Shown here: one piece after another, positions 1-8,830 of the stretch | How the letters are laid out: each line of letters starts with the position of its first letter | Numbering within the stretch: position 1 is the first letter of the stretch | Assembly: GCA_000719025.1 (NCBI GenBank) | Contig: JODP01000006.1 | Span: forward strand, 124,001 to 188,000 | Direction of reading: 5' to 3' | Length of the DNA stretch: 64,000 nt | Origin: Kineosporia aurantiaca JCM 3230 | GTDB lineage: Bacteria; Actinomycetota; Actinomycetes; Actinomycetales; Kineosporiaceae | Notes under the pieces: generated by a model | What the model saw: the letters and a program-made list of their open reading frames with translations, nothing else | What the model was told of the DNA's origin: nothing | Databases searched by the model: none | Made by a program: the position numbers and the translations under genes

Positions 1-1
1 C

Positions 2-545
2 GTGCTGCTACAAAGGGCCCTACCTAGGACCGGTGGGACTGATGGTCTTTTCGTTGAACAGGTTGCGCCGCAGCAAGTCCTGCTTGATTTCCTCGGCCGG
101 GTTACGGACCCGCGGGCGCGCCGCGGACGGCGGCACTGCCTGGCCGGCGTCCTGGGTGCCGGGATAGCGGCCACGCTGGCCGGGGCTCGTTCGTTCGCCG
201 CGATGGCGCAGTGGGCCGCCAGCACCGAACTGAACCTGCTGGGCCGGCTTGGTTTGCGTCGGTGTCCTTCCGAGGCGACGTTCCGCCGGGCTGTGACCAT
301 GGTTGATCCGGATGAGCTGGATCGGCTGCTGGGCAGCTGGTTACACATCAACCATGCTGGTTGACGAGCGCGGGTGATCGCGATCGACGGCAAGACCATG
401 CGCGGCGCCCGCGCCCAGGACGCTGCCGCCCCGCACCTGGTCGCCACGTTCGACCATGACAGTGGCACGGTCCTGGGCCAGATCGCGGTCGCCGCCAAGA
501 GCAACGAGATCCCGGCCGCCCGTGACCTGCTCACCACCCTGCTCA
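2..545 (+). pseudogene. ISAs1-family transposase remnant
   Basis: Decayed N-terminal half of an ISAs1-type DDE transposase, running in from before the left edge. The first reading stretch ends at a TGA at 362-364. Reading resumes in the same frame at 374 with the family's conserved IDGKTMRGA segment, so the stop is a nonsense mutation inside an old gene. Homology stops near 545, where an unrelated IstB-like sequence begins, so the 3' part was lost to another insertion or recombination event. Family transposases run to roughly 370 residues; only about 180 remain. Not expected to be functional. The family call rests on the IDGKTMRGA motif and the N-terminal domain pattern (DPRARRGRRH). Confidence 0.75.
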
Positions 546-1101
546 CAAGACCCTCGGAACGTTCGACGTCGGCGTTTCATCTATTCCCGCCGCGACATTC
601 GACTACCTAGCCAGCCTCGAATGGATCCGCAACCAGGCCAACCTCGCCCTCGTCGGCCCCGCCGGAACCGGGAAGTCCCACACCCTCATCGGCATCGGAG
701 TTGCAGCCGTCGCGGCCGGCCACAAAGTGAAATACTTCAGCGCCGCCGATCTCGTCGAAAACCTCTACCGCGCAATGGCTGACAACACCATCGGCAAGAC
801 CATCGAGTCCATCCTGCGCAACGACCTGGTCATCATCGATGAAGTCGGCTTCGCCCCGCTCGACGACACCGGAACCCAGAACCTTTTCCGACTCGTCGCA
901 GCAGCCTACGAACGCCGCTCACTGGCCATCGGCACCCACTGGACCTTCCAGGACTGGGGCCGTTTCCTGCCCGAACACACCAGAGCCGTCAGCATCCTGG
1001 ACCCCCTGCTTCAGCACACCACCGTCGTCGCGACCAGCGGACAGTCCTACCGAATGCGCGACGCCAAACAGAACCTGAGGAAACCACCCATCAGCAGCTG
1101 A
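544..1101 (+). pseudogene. IstB-like ATPase, 5'-truncated fragment
   Basis: C-terminal two-thirds of an IstB-type helper ATPase of an IS21-like element. Reading frame 544 onward gives a Walker A motif GPAGTGKSH (about 652-678) and a Walker B-like VIIDEVGF (about 832-855), followed by the AAYERRSLAIGTH segment typical of IstB. There is no start codon and no N-terminal domain: the sequence begins abruptly at the junction with the ISAs1 remnant. The only internal ATG (727) lies after Walker A, so any product from it would lack the nucleotide-binding loop. It differs clearly from the intact IstB at 39.9 kb, so it comes from another IS lineage. Confidence 0.8.
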
Positions 1102-1623
1102 ACTACCCGCAGGGGGCCGGGGGACTTTTTACTGGCCACCAGCGGGGACATCACCGTGGCCATTGACAAACGAAACACCTCTGAAAACCTGCGTGGCTGA
1201 AATCGGATCGTCGCTGGGTCGTGAAGATGCGCAGCGCTCTTGAGTCGCCGATTCTGTACGCGTTGCCGCCCAGTCCTCGGCTCGCCGATATATGAGAAAG
1301 TTCGGATGCCAATTGCTGTCGCTACAGAAAGACGTTGGCGGCCCGGGGCCGGTGGTCGGAGGCCGGGACATCCTTGCAAGCCTTCGGATCATCACCGATT
1401 GACCGCGGCACCGGTCCGGGGGCGACGCCTCCGTCGCTTACGTGGTGGGGAGACCGGGTGGGGGACCCAGACGTATTGGATCAGGTCGCTGTGTCCCTGG
1501 TAAGTACGCGATTAGCGCTGGTCTTCGGAACGCGTGCAGCTGGGTTCCACAGCCGGTCGTGTGCCGGCAGGATGGAAGAGGCCCCCGGGTAAGACCCGGC
1601 CCTACCCTGGCCGTACGAACGAC
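1102..1623. other. no gene recognised
   Basis: No coding frame here has recognisable family features, good codon bias plus a ribosome binding site, or a hairpin. It looks like decayed sequence between IS remnants. Confidence 0.5.
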
Positions 1624-1907
1624 GTGATCCAGCAGTAGCAGATCATCGGCCACGGTGCTTCCGTCCAGATCAAAGGCACGCTCACCGACGGTCGGCACGT
1701 CTACTTCCGGTCCCGCCACGAGAGCGCCGCAGTCGGCATTGGTGACACCGCTGGCCAGGCCGTCGAGGCCACCATTGAAAACCCGAAGGTCGCTAAGCAG
1801 AGCGGGACCTGGCACATCTCGGCCCGTCCGGAGTCTCGGTCCTGGCCGTTGCTGACGCTCGCCAGCTGCTCACCGAGATCCTCGGTACGCCCCGGCGGAG
1901 TTCATGA
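1624..1907 (+). pseudogene. decayed small gene of unknown function
   Basis: A protein-like reading frame survives in pieces. From GTG 1624 it reads VIQQ, meets a TAG at 1636-1638 (a likely TGG-to-TAG change), then continues through GHGASVQIKGTLTDGRH and VYFRSRHESAAVGIGDTAG to about 1831. A single-base shift near 1830 moves the sensible reading into another frame (GVSVLAVADARQLLTEIL), which ends at TGA 1905-1907. One nonsense change plus one frameshift in about 95 codons indicates a dead gene. I do not recognise the family; the composition suggests a small soluble protein. Confidence 0.45.
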
Positions 1908-2562
1908 CACGCTCGCTGACATCATTCCGTGTAGGTGAGGGCGGCCTGGGCGATGGTCGCCTGGGTGCCCAGATCCGGTGCTCGGTCATGCACATCAGGC
2001 GCCAGGGCGGAGCGGGAACCGGACACGATGAGCCGCCCTCTTTCGCGGTCGCCCTCCGTAAACACGACATTCGCCTGAGGGACCGGGACACGGACTGCCG
2101 CCCGCGAGCGCCGCATGCCGCTGACCTCCCCCCGGTAGGCAAAAATCCCCCCAGGGATAGTCGGGGTGCGGACGTGGCTTCCAACGAACTAACAGAGGCC
2201 GTCTGAGCTGGGATTTTTCTGTAAGCGGAGGATGACCAAGGCGTTCGGGGCGCCCGGGCCCAGCCCAAGGGTTGCCCGAGGGCAGCCTGGGCTTGGCCCA
2301 CCCTCAAGTCAGGTCGGTGACGTCCCTCCGTTTAGGCCTTCGTCCTGGGGCCGAGAGAACGGGCGCCGGGGGTCATCACGCAGCGTTACGCATTGGATCT
2401 CGCCACAGGCCCACGGGTAGACCGGTTCTCATGCGGCAGCTGGCGCCGGTGATTGCAGTTGGATCGTCGCGACACAGAAGTATGGTCGCCGGTTATCCCC
2501 GCCGGGAGCTCACATCCGGCTGCAGTGCTTGCCGGTCGAGTTCCTAGGCAGTCCTTGACCGT
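1908..2562. other. intergenic region without a clear gene
   Basis: Nothing convincing is encoded here. A short minus-strand frame (1922-2116) has protein-like composition but no ribosome binding site or family match. The region contains the first member of the CCAAC repeat family at 2181-2193. Confidence 0.4.
2181..2193 (+). repeat. CCAAC-type 8-bp repeat pair (degenerate)
   Basis: CCAAC at 2181 is followed exactly 8 bp later by CTAAC at 2189. The surrounding CCAACGAACTAACAGAG closely matches the pair at 20302 (CCAACGAACCAACAGAG), which ties this site to the repeat family upstream of the transfer genes. Confidence 0.55.
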
Positions 2563-2772
2563 TCAGCGACCGAGATGATCCAGCTCGCCGTTCTTAGCGC
2601 TCTTCAGCCAGACGGCGAAGCTAGATAGCGTGAGTGTGTGGATGGGGCTGCCGGATCCAAGCTTGCTGTCCCGAACTTGGATGCGGTCGTGGGCTGCACG
2701 CATCTCCACGCAGTCGCCGCCTCCGCTGCTCGCCGTCGCCTTGATCCATCCGTCGTTCGATGCGGTCATCAT
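2563..2772 (-). CDS. DUF397 domain protein
   Basis: A 69-residue single-domain DUF397 protein. The family pattern is visible: W-I-K at residues 9-11, then G-G-G-D-C-V-E-M, V-R-D-S-K and a closing F-A-V-W-L segment. DUF397 proteins in actinomycetes are commonly encoded beside XRE-DUF5753 regulators, and some pairs have been shown or proposed to act as regulator and small partner. Here the start ATG (2770-2772) overlaps the TGA of the upstream XRE gene by 4 bp, so the two are probably translationally coupled. A second, similar pair lies at 51.1-52.1 kb. What it does to the partner is inference. Confidence 0.85.
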   Translation of the reverse strand: MMTASNDGWIKATASSGGGDCVEMRAAHDRIQVRDSKLGSGSPIHTLTLSSFAVWLKSAKNGELDHLGR

Positions 2773-3578
2773 AAGAACTCCTCGATGGGGACACTGAGCT
2801 CTCTGAGGGTAGCGAAGGCGTTCCGGTAGGCAGTGACGTGGCGCCTCCCTTCGAGGTACCTGGCTCCGGTGAGCGCTTCCAGGTAGACGACGGAGGGCCG
2901 GCGTGCGTCGGCGAAGTCGAGCAACGAGAACCGCGCCGCCAAACCCGGATGTGAACCTGACTCGCGGGGGAGAACCCGAATGTCGATGCCGGGGCGCCTG
3001 TTGAGCTCGTGGAGCGTCGCGCGCTGTGCGGCCGCGACCTGCCTGCCTCCAAGTTTCAGCTCGAAGGCTCCGGGTCCTAGGACGACCTCGATGTCGCGAT
3101 CCCGGCGATCCAGCAGGGCACGCTGTCGTTCTCCGCGGAGCTTCAGGCGGGTCCTCAGGACGGCTGGATCGTTCACACCGTCTGCGCTGACCACGGCCGC
3201 AGCGTAGTCGGCTGTTTGAAGCACCCCGGGCGCGAGTTCAGGATGCCAGTACGACAGCTTCGAGCACTGCCGCTCGCACGCCAGGTACAGCTCGAACCAC
3301 CCGGGCACGGCCTCGCGACTGTCCTCCCAGAATCCCTCCGACTTGGCCATGTCGGCCAGGTGGATGAGCTCGCTGGTCTCGTTCTGGGCGATCTCGTAGA
3401 ACCGGCACAGGGTCCAGACGTCCCCCGGCTCGGCCCGGATTCCCCGCTCGATCTCCCTCAGCTTGGACAGTCCGAAGATCCTGGCCTCGGCCACGTCGGC
3501 CTGGGTCTTCCTGGCTCGCTTGCGCGCGGTCTCCAGGCGCAGGCCGAGCTCGCTGCGGGCCAACTGTGATCCTGGCAT
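2769..3578 (-). CDS. XRE-family regulator with DUF5753 domain
   Basis: A 269-residue transcriptional regulator. The N-terminal helix-turn-helix (about residues 8-65; LGLRLETARKRARK, then TQADVAEA) is followed by a C-terminal DUF5753 domain containing the E-L-A-P-G-V-L-Q-T-A-D-Y motif and L-L-D-F near the end. The reading frame stays open upstream to 3962, but ATG 3578 places the HTH at the usual distance from the start; the extra upstream residues are low-complexity and non-conserved. It is transcribed away from the secretion operon starting at 4097. The intergenic space between them holds a dense CCAAC/GTTGG repeat array, so this protein is the obvious candidate repressor or activator of the operon (inference). 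Confidence 0.85.
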   Translation of the reverse strand: MPGSQLARSELGLRLETARKRARKTQADVAEARIFGLSKLREIERGIRAEPGDVWTLCRFYEIAQNETSELIHLADMAKSEGFWEDSREAVPGWFELYLACERQCSKLSYWHPELAPGVLQTADYAAAVVSADGVNDPAVLRTRLKLRGERQRALLDRRDRDIEVVLGPGAFELKLGGRQVAAAQRATLHELNRRPGIDIRVLPRESGSHPGLAARFSLLDFADARRPSVVYLEALTGARYLEGRRHVTAYRNAFATLRELSVPIEEFL

Positions 3579-3713
3579 CCCCCGGAACCCCCTGTGAGAG
3601 CGGACACTGCGGAACTGCGGCGCGCCGTTCCTGCATTTCGCGATAGACAATACGGGAATTTCACAATTCTCGTGGTCGGTAGGCCCAGATGCTGGCGACC
3701 GGATCCGGCGTCC

Positions 3714-3840
3714 GTTGGCCGGTTGGTCTGTTGGCCGGTGATCGGCGGCTCCCCAACGATCGTTTGCTCTCAGTTTCGTTGGCTCGTGAGCGACAGGTGT
3801 TGCTCGTTGGCCGCGGTTGGATCCGGTTGGCCGCTGTTGG
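3714..3840. repeat. phased GTTGG/CCAAC repeat array (operator candidate)
   Basis: GTTGG occurs at 3714, 3722 and 3730 (8-bp spacing), CCAAC at 3752, GTTGG at 3778, GTTGC at 3799, then GTTGG at 3806, 3816, 3826 and 3836 (10-bp spacing). The array lies between the divergent XRE regulator (start 3578) and the secretion operon (start 4097). Same-face 8- or 10-bp phasing is what cooperative protein binding sites look like. No coding frame explains it. Confidence 0.7.
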
Positions 3841-4096
3841 TTCAGGTGCCAACGCCTGCGTCGTCGTCGCTTGTGGTGCACGGAAGTCTTGAGGAAGCCG
3901 CCCATGCAACGGATTCGGGACTGACTGGACCCCGGCTCGGTCCAGCTCGTATCCGGCGGCATCGCAGTTGGTCCTCGGCCGGCGACGGCCGCTGGAGCTG
4001 CGCGCTTGTCCTGCTGCGCCGCCCGAGATCCGGCGGCCCCGACTCACTGCCCACAGGCTCCGTCGTAGGCCGACGCGGCTGGGCGGAGGTGCACCC

Positions 4097-5143
4097 GTGC
4101 CGAAGACATCTGATCCCACGCCCGATTCCCCACTCGAACCTCACCGCCCAGTCGGCGGTCACGAGCTCACACGGTCCGCCAGTCGGCGCCGCCCGCGGTG
4201 GCGGCGTCCCTACGACCGGTACGTGCTGCAGGGGCCCTCGCGGCCCGGCCCGGTTCATCGGGCCGATCCACTCTCACCACGCAGCGCCTGCCGATTCGGC
4301 CCCGGGCATCGCCCACGGCGCAGCCGACCGCGGCATCGGCCCCGGCACCGGCTGAGCCGCCGTCAAGGCTGGGTGCGCTCGGTCCGCACCTGGCGCGCCC
4401 TGCTGCGGGATCTGGCCTGGGACGCGCAGCTTCGGCTGTGGGCAATCGGTGTCTGGCGCTGGCAGCGCCTGATGGCAGGATCCGGCCAGGACGGCCGGTT
4501 AGCTTGTCGGTCCGTGGTCAGGGCGCGTACGCCGGCCGGGCGCCCCCACCATCCGGACCAGAGCCGCAGCATCCGGGCTGGCACGCTCCCGTGGGCCCGG
4601 ATCGCGGTCTACGTGCTCGTGGCGCTGGTGCTGTTCCTGCTGGGCATCACCTGCGGGACGCGGGCCTCGGCGGCCGTGCGGTTGTCGGCGCACGGCCCGG
4701 GCGGCCTGGCCGCAGCGGCGCCGAGCGGCCGGACAGACCTCAGCGTGAGCTCAGCGTTCGCCCGCTCGCCCGCGTCGACGGTGGGCACCTCCCCGGTCCT
4801 GCGGGCCAGGGATGTGCGGGCCCTGGCCGCCCCGGGTGTGCAGGCCCTGGGTGCGGCGGCGCCGGGCGAGCCGGTCCTGCCCGAGCAGGAGGATCCGGGG
4901 GAGACCGACGACCTGCCCACGGTGATCAACAACGCCACGGAGTGGCTGCGGCAGATGGCGCTCATCCTCGCGACCTGTGCGCTGACCCTGGGCGGGCTGC
5001 TGTACCTGTTCGCCCGCGAGCCCGCGCACGCCGACCGGGCCAAGCAGTTCGTCGTGGCGGCCCTGACCGGGTATGCGCTGGCCCTGCTGGCGCCGCAGAT
5101 CCTGGCGGTCGTGCGGACGATCCTCGGCGCGGGAGGGTCGTGA
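4097..5143 (+). CDS. pilin-like (VirB2/TrbC-type) membrane protein
   Basis: A 348-residue protein, first gene of the type IV secretion operon. GTG 4097 is preceded by GGAGG at 4085-4089 with good spacing; the frame is open further upstream but without a better start. The N-terminal 160 residues are Arg/Pro-rich and cytoplasmic in character. A hydrophobic segment lies at about 168-190, and the C-terminal end carries two further segments (about 286-305, LILATCALTLGGLLYLF; about 317-340, FVVAALTGYALALLAP). A short C-terminal two-helix hairpin of this kind is the signature of VirB2/TrbC-like pilins. Its TGA overlaps the ATG of the next gene (TGATG), indicating coupling. Confidence 0.6.
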   Translation: MPKTSDPTPDSPLEPHRPVGGHELTRSASRRRPRWRRPYDRYVLQGPSRPGPVHRADPLSPRSACRFGPGHRPRRSRPRHRPRHRLSRRQGWVRSVRTWRALLRDLAWDAQLRLWAIGVWRWQRLMAGSGQDGRLACRSVVRARTPAGRPHHPDQSRSIRAGTLPWARIAVYVLVALVLFLLGITCGTRASAAVRLSAHGPGGLAAAAPSGRTDLSVSSAFARSPASTVGTSPVLRARDVRALAAPGVQALGAAAPGEPVLPEQEDPGETDDLPTVINNATEWLRQMALILATCALTLGGLLYLFAREPAHADRAKQFVVAALTGYALALLAPQILAVVRTILGAGGS

Positions 5144-7050
5144 TGCAGGCGATGTATCTGATGCAGCCGATGCGATCCGTGTACCGGGCGCAGCAGTTGT
5201 ATGCGGTCCGACCGGCGCAGCGGGGCGTCGACCTGCCGTTCGTCGACCTGAGCGACCTGGGGGACCTGGTCAACGGGATCCTGTCGGCCTTCCTGACCCT
5301 GCTCACCGACCCGGTGCACCGTTTGCTGCTGATGGTGCAGTCCCTGACGCTGCGCGTGCCGGAGGTGACCTACCAGCAGCCGGTGATGGACCTGACGGCC
5401 CGGTCCCTGCAGATCGTCCAGGTCGGGTACGTCGTCCTGGCCATGATCGCGGTGCTGATGGCCATGGGCCACGGCAGCCTGAGCGGGACCTACTCGGCCA
5501 AGGACGTCCTGCAGCGGATGGTCCTGGGGTTTCTCGCCGCCCACGAGTCGACCTGGTTCATGCGGTCGTTCGCCACCCTCACCAACACGCTCATCTCGGC
5601 CGTCGCACCCGGCGGCGCCGATCTGCTGGACCACGTCAACCAGGGTCAGGCGCTGCTGAGCCAGGTCGAGAAGTTCCCCGAGACCATCCTGCTGGTGGTT
5701 CTCATCGAGGCGGCGATCGCGCTGCTGACGATCTGGCTGATCCTCAGCTGGTTCATCCGCTTCGCCGCGCTGGCCGTGGCCGCGGGCCTGGGGCCGCTGG
5801 CCCTGGCCTGCCACGGGCTGCCCTGGCTGGAGCCCATCGCCCTGGCGTGGTGGCGGGACCTGAGCGCGGTCATGCTCACCGTCTTCGCCCAGGCGGTCAC
5901 CCTGCGCCTGGCCATCCTGCTGTTCCTGGACCCCGGCCCGCAGCACATCGGTGCGGACGCCTTCGACTCCCAGGATGTCGTGGTCAACCTGCTCCTGGTC
6001 CTGTGCCTGCTGCTGCTCGTGGTGCGGATGCCGGGGGTGATCCGCCAGGGGCTGGGCGTGTACGGCTCCGGTGGCCGGGGTTTCGGGTTCGTGGGAGCCG
6101 CGGTGAGGATCGTGGCCGCCCGGTACGCGGTGGGCGCAGCCACGGCGGCGGCCGGCCGGCTGACCGGTCGCGGGGGTGGTGCGGCACCGACCAGCCAGGC
6201 CGGGCCGGCCGGGCCGACGCGCCGAGGCGGCACCACGCGTGTCGGCCTGCGCTCGCGCAGCGTCCTGAACGCTGTCCGCGGTGCCCGGGCCCGCGCAGGA
6301 GCCGGTGTCCTGCGGGCGGGAGGCCGGCGAGCGCGGCTCGTGCCTGGAGCCCGCACGGGCCAGGAACAGACGGCAGCCACCGGGGCCGGCCCGGGGACGG
6401 GGGCGCGCGGCCGGGTGGAGGAGTCCGGGCGCTCCACCGGCGCGGGTGAGACCTCCGGCGCCCGCGGCACGCGGGACGCCGGCAGCGCGCGGGCCCCATC
6501 GGGCCGGCAGCGACTGGTCACCCCGAAAGCCCAGCGACGCCAGCGAAAGAACCAGCGCCGTGAAGCCGGCCGGGACCGACGGGCGATCTGGCACCGCGAG
6601 CAGGCCCGCCGGCAGATCCAGAGGCAGCGGTTCATCCGCCGGTTCGGCACGCCCCCCACGACCACGGACCCGTTCACGGAGTGGCGCCAGCGCTCGCGCG
6701 CCGAGCGCGCCAAACCCTCACGCCAGCGCGACCCACTCATGGGCGCGCGCCGGGCCAGTGGCTGGCTCGAACCGGGGACCGCGGCACGGGCGGCCCGGGA
6801 CCGGGACCGGCCCTGGTGGATGGCCGGCCCGCTACGGCCCCAGACCTCCACAGGCGCTGCCGGGAAGAACCGTTCAGCGGGCCGGGCGGGCGGCCAGGCC
6901 GGCGGTCAAGCAGGGGGCGGGGCCCGAGGCTCCGGTGGCCGGCCCGCACGAGGGCAGCAACCGGACGGGCAGCGGCAGCCGACCTCCAGGAACACGCCGC
7001 GCTCGCGCCGGCGCAAACCTCGAGACGGCGGGGGCGCCTCCGGTGGCTGA
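5143..7050 (+). CDS. VirB6/TrbL-like polytopic channel protein
   Basis: A 635-residue inner-membrane protein. The first 330 residues contain multiple hydrophobic segments (for example IVQVGYVVLAMIAVLMAMG; ILLVVLIEAAIALLTIWLIL; FAALAVAAGLGPLALACHG; VVNLLLVLCLLLLVV). The last about 300 residues are a Gly/Arg/Ala-rich, probably cytoplasmic tail ending in an RRRKPRDGGGASGG-like basic stretch. This many-spanning core followed by a long polar tail matches actinobacterial TrbL/VirB6-type proteins, which form the inner-membrane part of the conjugation channel. ATG 5143 overlaps the stop of the pilin-like gene. A 244-bp gap separates it from the PrgI-like gene. The family call is from architecture and gene order. 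Confidence 0.65.
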   Translation: MQAMYLMQPMRSVYRAQQLYAVRPAQRGVDLPFVDLSDLGDLVNGILSAFLTLLTDPVHRLLLMVQSLTLRVPEVTYQQPVMDLTARSLQIVQVGYVVLAMIAVLMAMGHGSLSGTYSAKDVLQRMVLGFLAAHESTWFMRSFATLTNTLISAVAPGGADLLDHVNQGQALLSQVEKFPETILLVVLIEAAIALLTIWLILSWFIRFAALAVAAGLGPLALACHGLPWLEPIALAWWRDLSAVMLTVFAQAVTLRLAILLFLDPGPQHIGADAFDSQDVVVNLLLVLCLLLLVVRMPGVIRQGLGVYGSGGRGFGFVGAAVRIVAARYAVGAATAAAGRLTGRGGGAAPTSQAGPAGPTRRGGTTRVGLRSRSVLNAVRGARARAGAGVLRAGGRRARLVPGARTGQEQTAATGAGPGTGARGRVEESGRSTGAGETSGARGTRDAGSARAPSGRQRLVTPKAQRRQRKNQRREAGRDRRAIWHREQARRQIQRQRFIRRFGTPPTTTDPFTEWRQRSRAERAKPSRQRDPLMGARRASGWLEPGTAARAARDRDRPWWMAGPLRPQTSTGAAGKNRSAGRAGGQAGGQAGGGARGSGGRPARGQQPDGQRQPTSRNTPRSRRRKPRDGGGASGG

Positions 7051-7294
7051 CCACGACAACCGGCCGGCACCGGCCCATCTCGTCGCTGCCGTTCATGACG
7101 TTGCTGACGTAGGACGCCCGGTCCCGCTGTGCTCCGGCCGCACGGTGACGCCGCCGCGAGGACCGGCAGCCGACACCACCGGCATCTGAGCGGACCCCAT
7201 CGGAACTGACCAGAACTGACCGGAACCGAGCTCGCCGTCCAGACCTGCGGCGGATCAGGCCATCCCGGCCATCGAACGACTCTGAGGAGACACC

Positions 7295-8830
7295 ATGACG
7301 GTGAACGACACGCACGACGAGGAACCGGTCGGGGCCCGGATCCCGGCGGACCTGGATGCTCCGGACCGGATCGTGGCCGGGCTCAGCGCCCGGCAGATGG
7401 TGGTGCTGGCCGTCGCCGGGGTACCGGCCTTCCTGGCTTGGCAGCACCTGTCCGGGCGGGTGCCCTGGCAGGTGCTGACCGGGGTGACGCTCGTCCTGGG
7501 GGCCCTGGCCGTGGCGGCTGCGATGGGGACCCGTGACGGCGTCAGCCTGGATGCCTGGGCTCTGGCCGCGATCCGGTACCGGGTCGGGTCCCGTCACCGT
7601 CCTTCCGCGTCCTGGAAGGACATCGGGGCTGACGGCGGTCTCGAGGCCGGCAGGACCAGCCTGGCTGAGCAGGAGGACCCCTGGCCGCAGGAGGGTGCCC
7701 TCTGGCCCGGGGCAGCACTTCTGCCCGCACCCGTGGCGGACATCAGCGAGCGCGGGGTCCTGGTCCTGGCCGATGGGCGCCGTGCCGCCCTCGTCGCCTC
7801 CAGCACCGTGACGACCGTCCTGTCGACCCACGGCGAGGACGCCGTCCTGGCCGCCGGCACCGCGCAGTGGCTGAACTCGCTGTCCGGGCCGGTCCAGATC
7901 CTTGTGCGCAGCCGGCCCGCCGACCTGACCGACGCGGCGCTGGACCTGGCTGCCCGCGCAGGCACGCTCGCCCATCCCGACCTGGCCCGGGCGGCCCTGG
8001 ACCACGCCGAGTTCCTGCTGGACATCAACGAGTTCGAGCAGCCGCTGCACCGCAGCGTGATCATCGCGTGCTGCGACAACGGCTTCACCCCACCGGCCGG
8101 CACCGGCGCCGGTGTCCTGGCCCGTCTGGGCGGGATGCTGCCCGCAGGGCGGGGGAGCCGGCCAGGGCGCTCGCGTCTCACCGAGCATCAGCGCACCCGG
8201 GCCGAGTCCCAGGTGCTCGCCCAGGCCGAACGCACGGTCGAGCACCTGCAGGGCATCGGCGCCCGGGCCCGCGTGCTCGGCGTCCACGACGTCCTGACCG
8301 TCCTGGAGGAGGTCTGGGATCCGTTCGCGCTGCGGCCAGGAACTGAGCCTGACGCCAGGCCCGCCGACCGGGCAACTGCCGCGCCTGTCCCGGAGGAGGG
8401 GCCGGACGCGGGCCTGGGGGAGGGCCGTGCAGAACGCGCTGACCTCAGCGGTGACGTGCGCACCGAGGACCAGCGCGACGAGTCGGCCGCCGATTGGTTC
8501 GACGATTCCGGTCCGGCAGACGATCTGGACTGGTACCGGTCGGACGTCGAGGACGACCCGGACGATGAGGAAGACAGGGTCCGCGAGGGTCAGGCCTCCA
8601 ATGGCCAGGGCATCAATGGCTCTGGCAGCAGCACCCGTTCCGGCGAGGCGCTCGCCAGGCCGCGGCCCGTTGCCCATCCAGGTCGTGGGGCGGATGCCCG
8701 CGACCAAGCCCACGAGCACGACCGTCACGATCCTGACCCGGCCGCACCGCAGCGATCCGGGTCCGGCCCGGGCCAGCGCCCCGTCGCTCGTCCCGTTCGT
8801 CAGCGACTCACCCGGGGAGGCCGGTCGTGA
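7295..8830 (+). CDS. PrgI/SCO6880-like T4SS membrane protein
   Basis: A 511-residue protein. ATG 7295 follows GAGGAGA with 5-bp spacing. Residues about 20-90 form the PrgI-type module: R-I-P-A-D-L, D-R-I-V-A-G-L-S-A-R-Q, then two closely spaced hydrophobic segments (VVLAVAGVPAFLAWQHLSG; VLTGVTLVLGALAVAAAMG). PrgI-like proteins are small T4SS inner-membrane components usually encoded directly before the VirB4 ATPase, as here. The middle part is a soluble domain with homology to the SCO6880 type of actinobacterial transfer protein; the last about 150 residues are acidic and low-complexity. The stop overlaps the GTG of the next gene (GTGA), so expression is probably coupled. Confidence 0.75.
   Translation: MTVNDTHDEEPVGARIPADLDAPDRIVAGLSARQMVVLAVAGVPAFLAWQHLSGRVPWQVLTGVTLVLGALAVAAAMGTRDGVSLDAWALAAIRYRVGSRHRPSASWKDIGADGGLEAGRTSLAEQEDPWPQEGALWPGAALLPAPVADISERGVLVLADGRRAALVASSTVTTVLSTHGEDAVLAAGTAQWLNSLSGPVQILVRSRPADLTDAALDLAARAGTLAHPDLARAALDHAEFLLDINEFEQPLHRSVIIACCDNGFTPPAGTGAGVLARLGGMLPAGRGSRPGRSRLTEHQRTRAESQVLAQAERTVEHLQGIGARARVLGVHDVLTVLEEVWDPFALRPGTEPDARPADRATAAPVPEEGPDAGLGEGRAERADLSGDVRTEDQRDESAADWFDDSGPADDLDWYRSDVEDDPDDEEDRVREGQASNGQGINGSGSSTRSGEALARPRPVAHPGRGADARDQAHEHDRHDPDPAAPQRSGSGPGQRPVARPVRQRLTRGGRS

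Noticed and set aside
1922..2116. Small minus-strand protein
   Set aside because: Protein-like composition in part but no ribosome binding site, start context or family.
4609..6594. Long minus-strand open frame (661 codons) opposite the VirB6-like gene
   Set aside because: It is rich in Arg/Gly/Gln/Pro and mirrors a real hydrophobic protein on the plus strand; no ribosome binding site or family motif.
6737..8728. Long minus-strand frame opposite the PrgI-like gene
   Set aside because: Low-complexity shadow; the plus-strand PrgI module is unambiguous.
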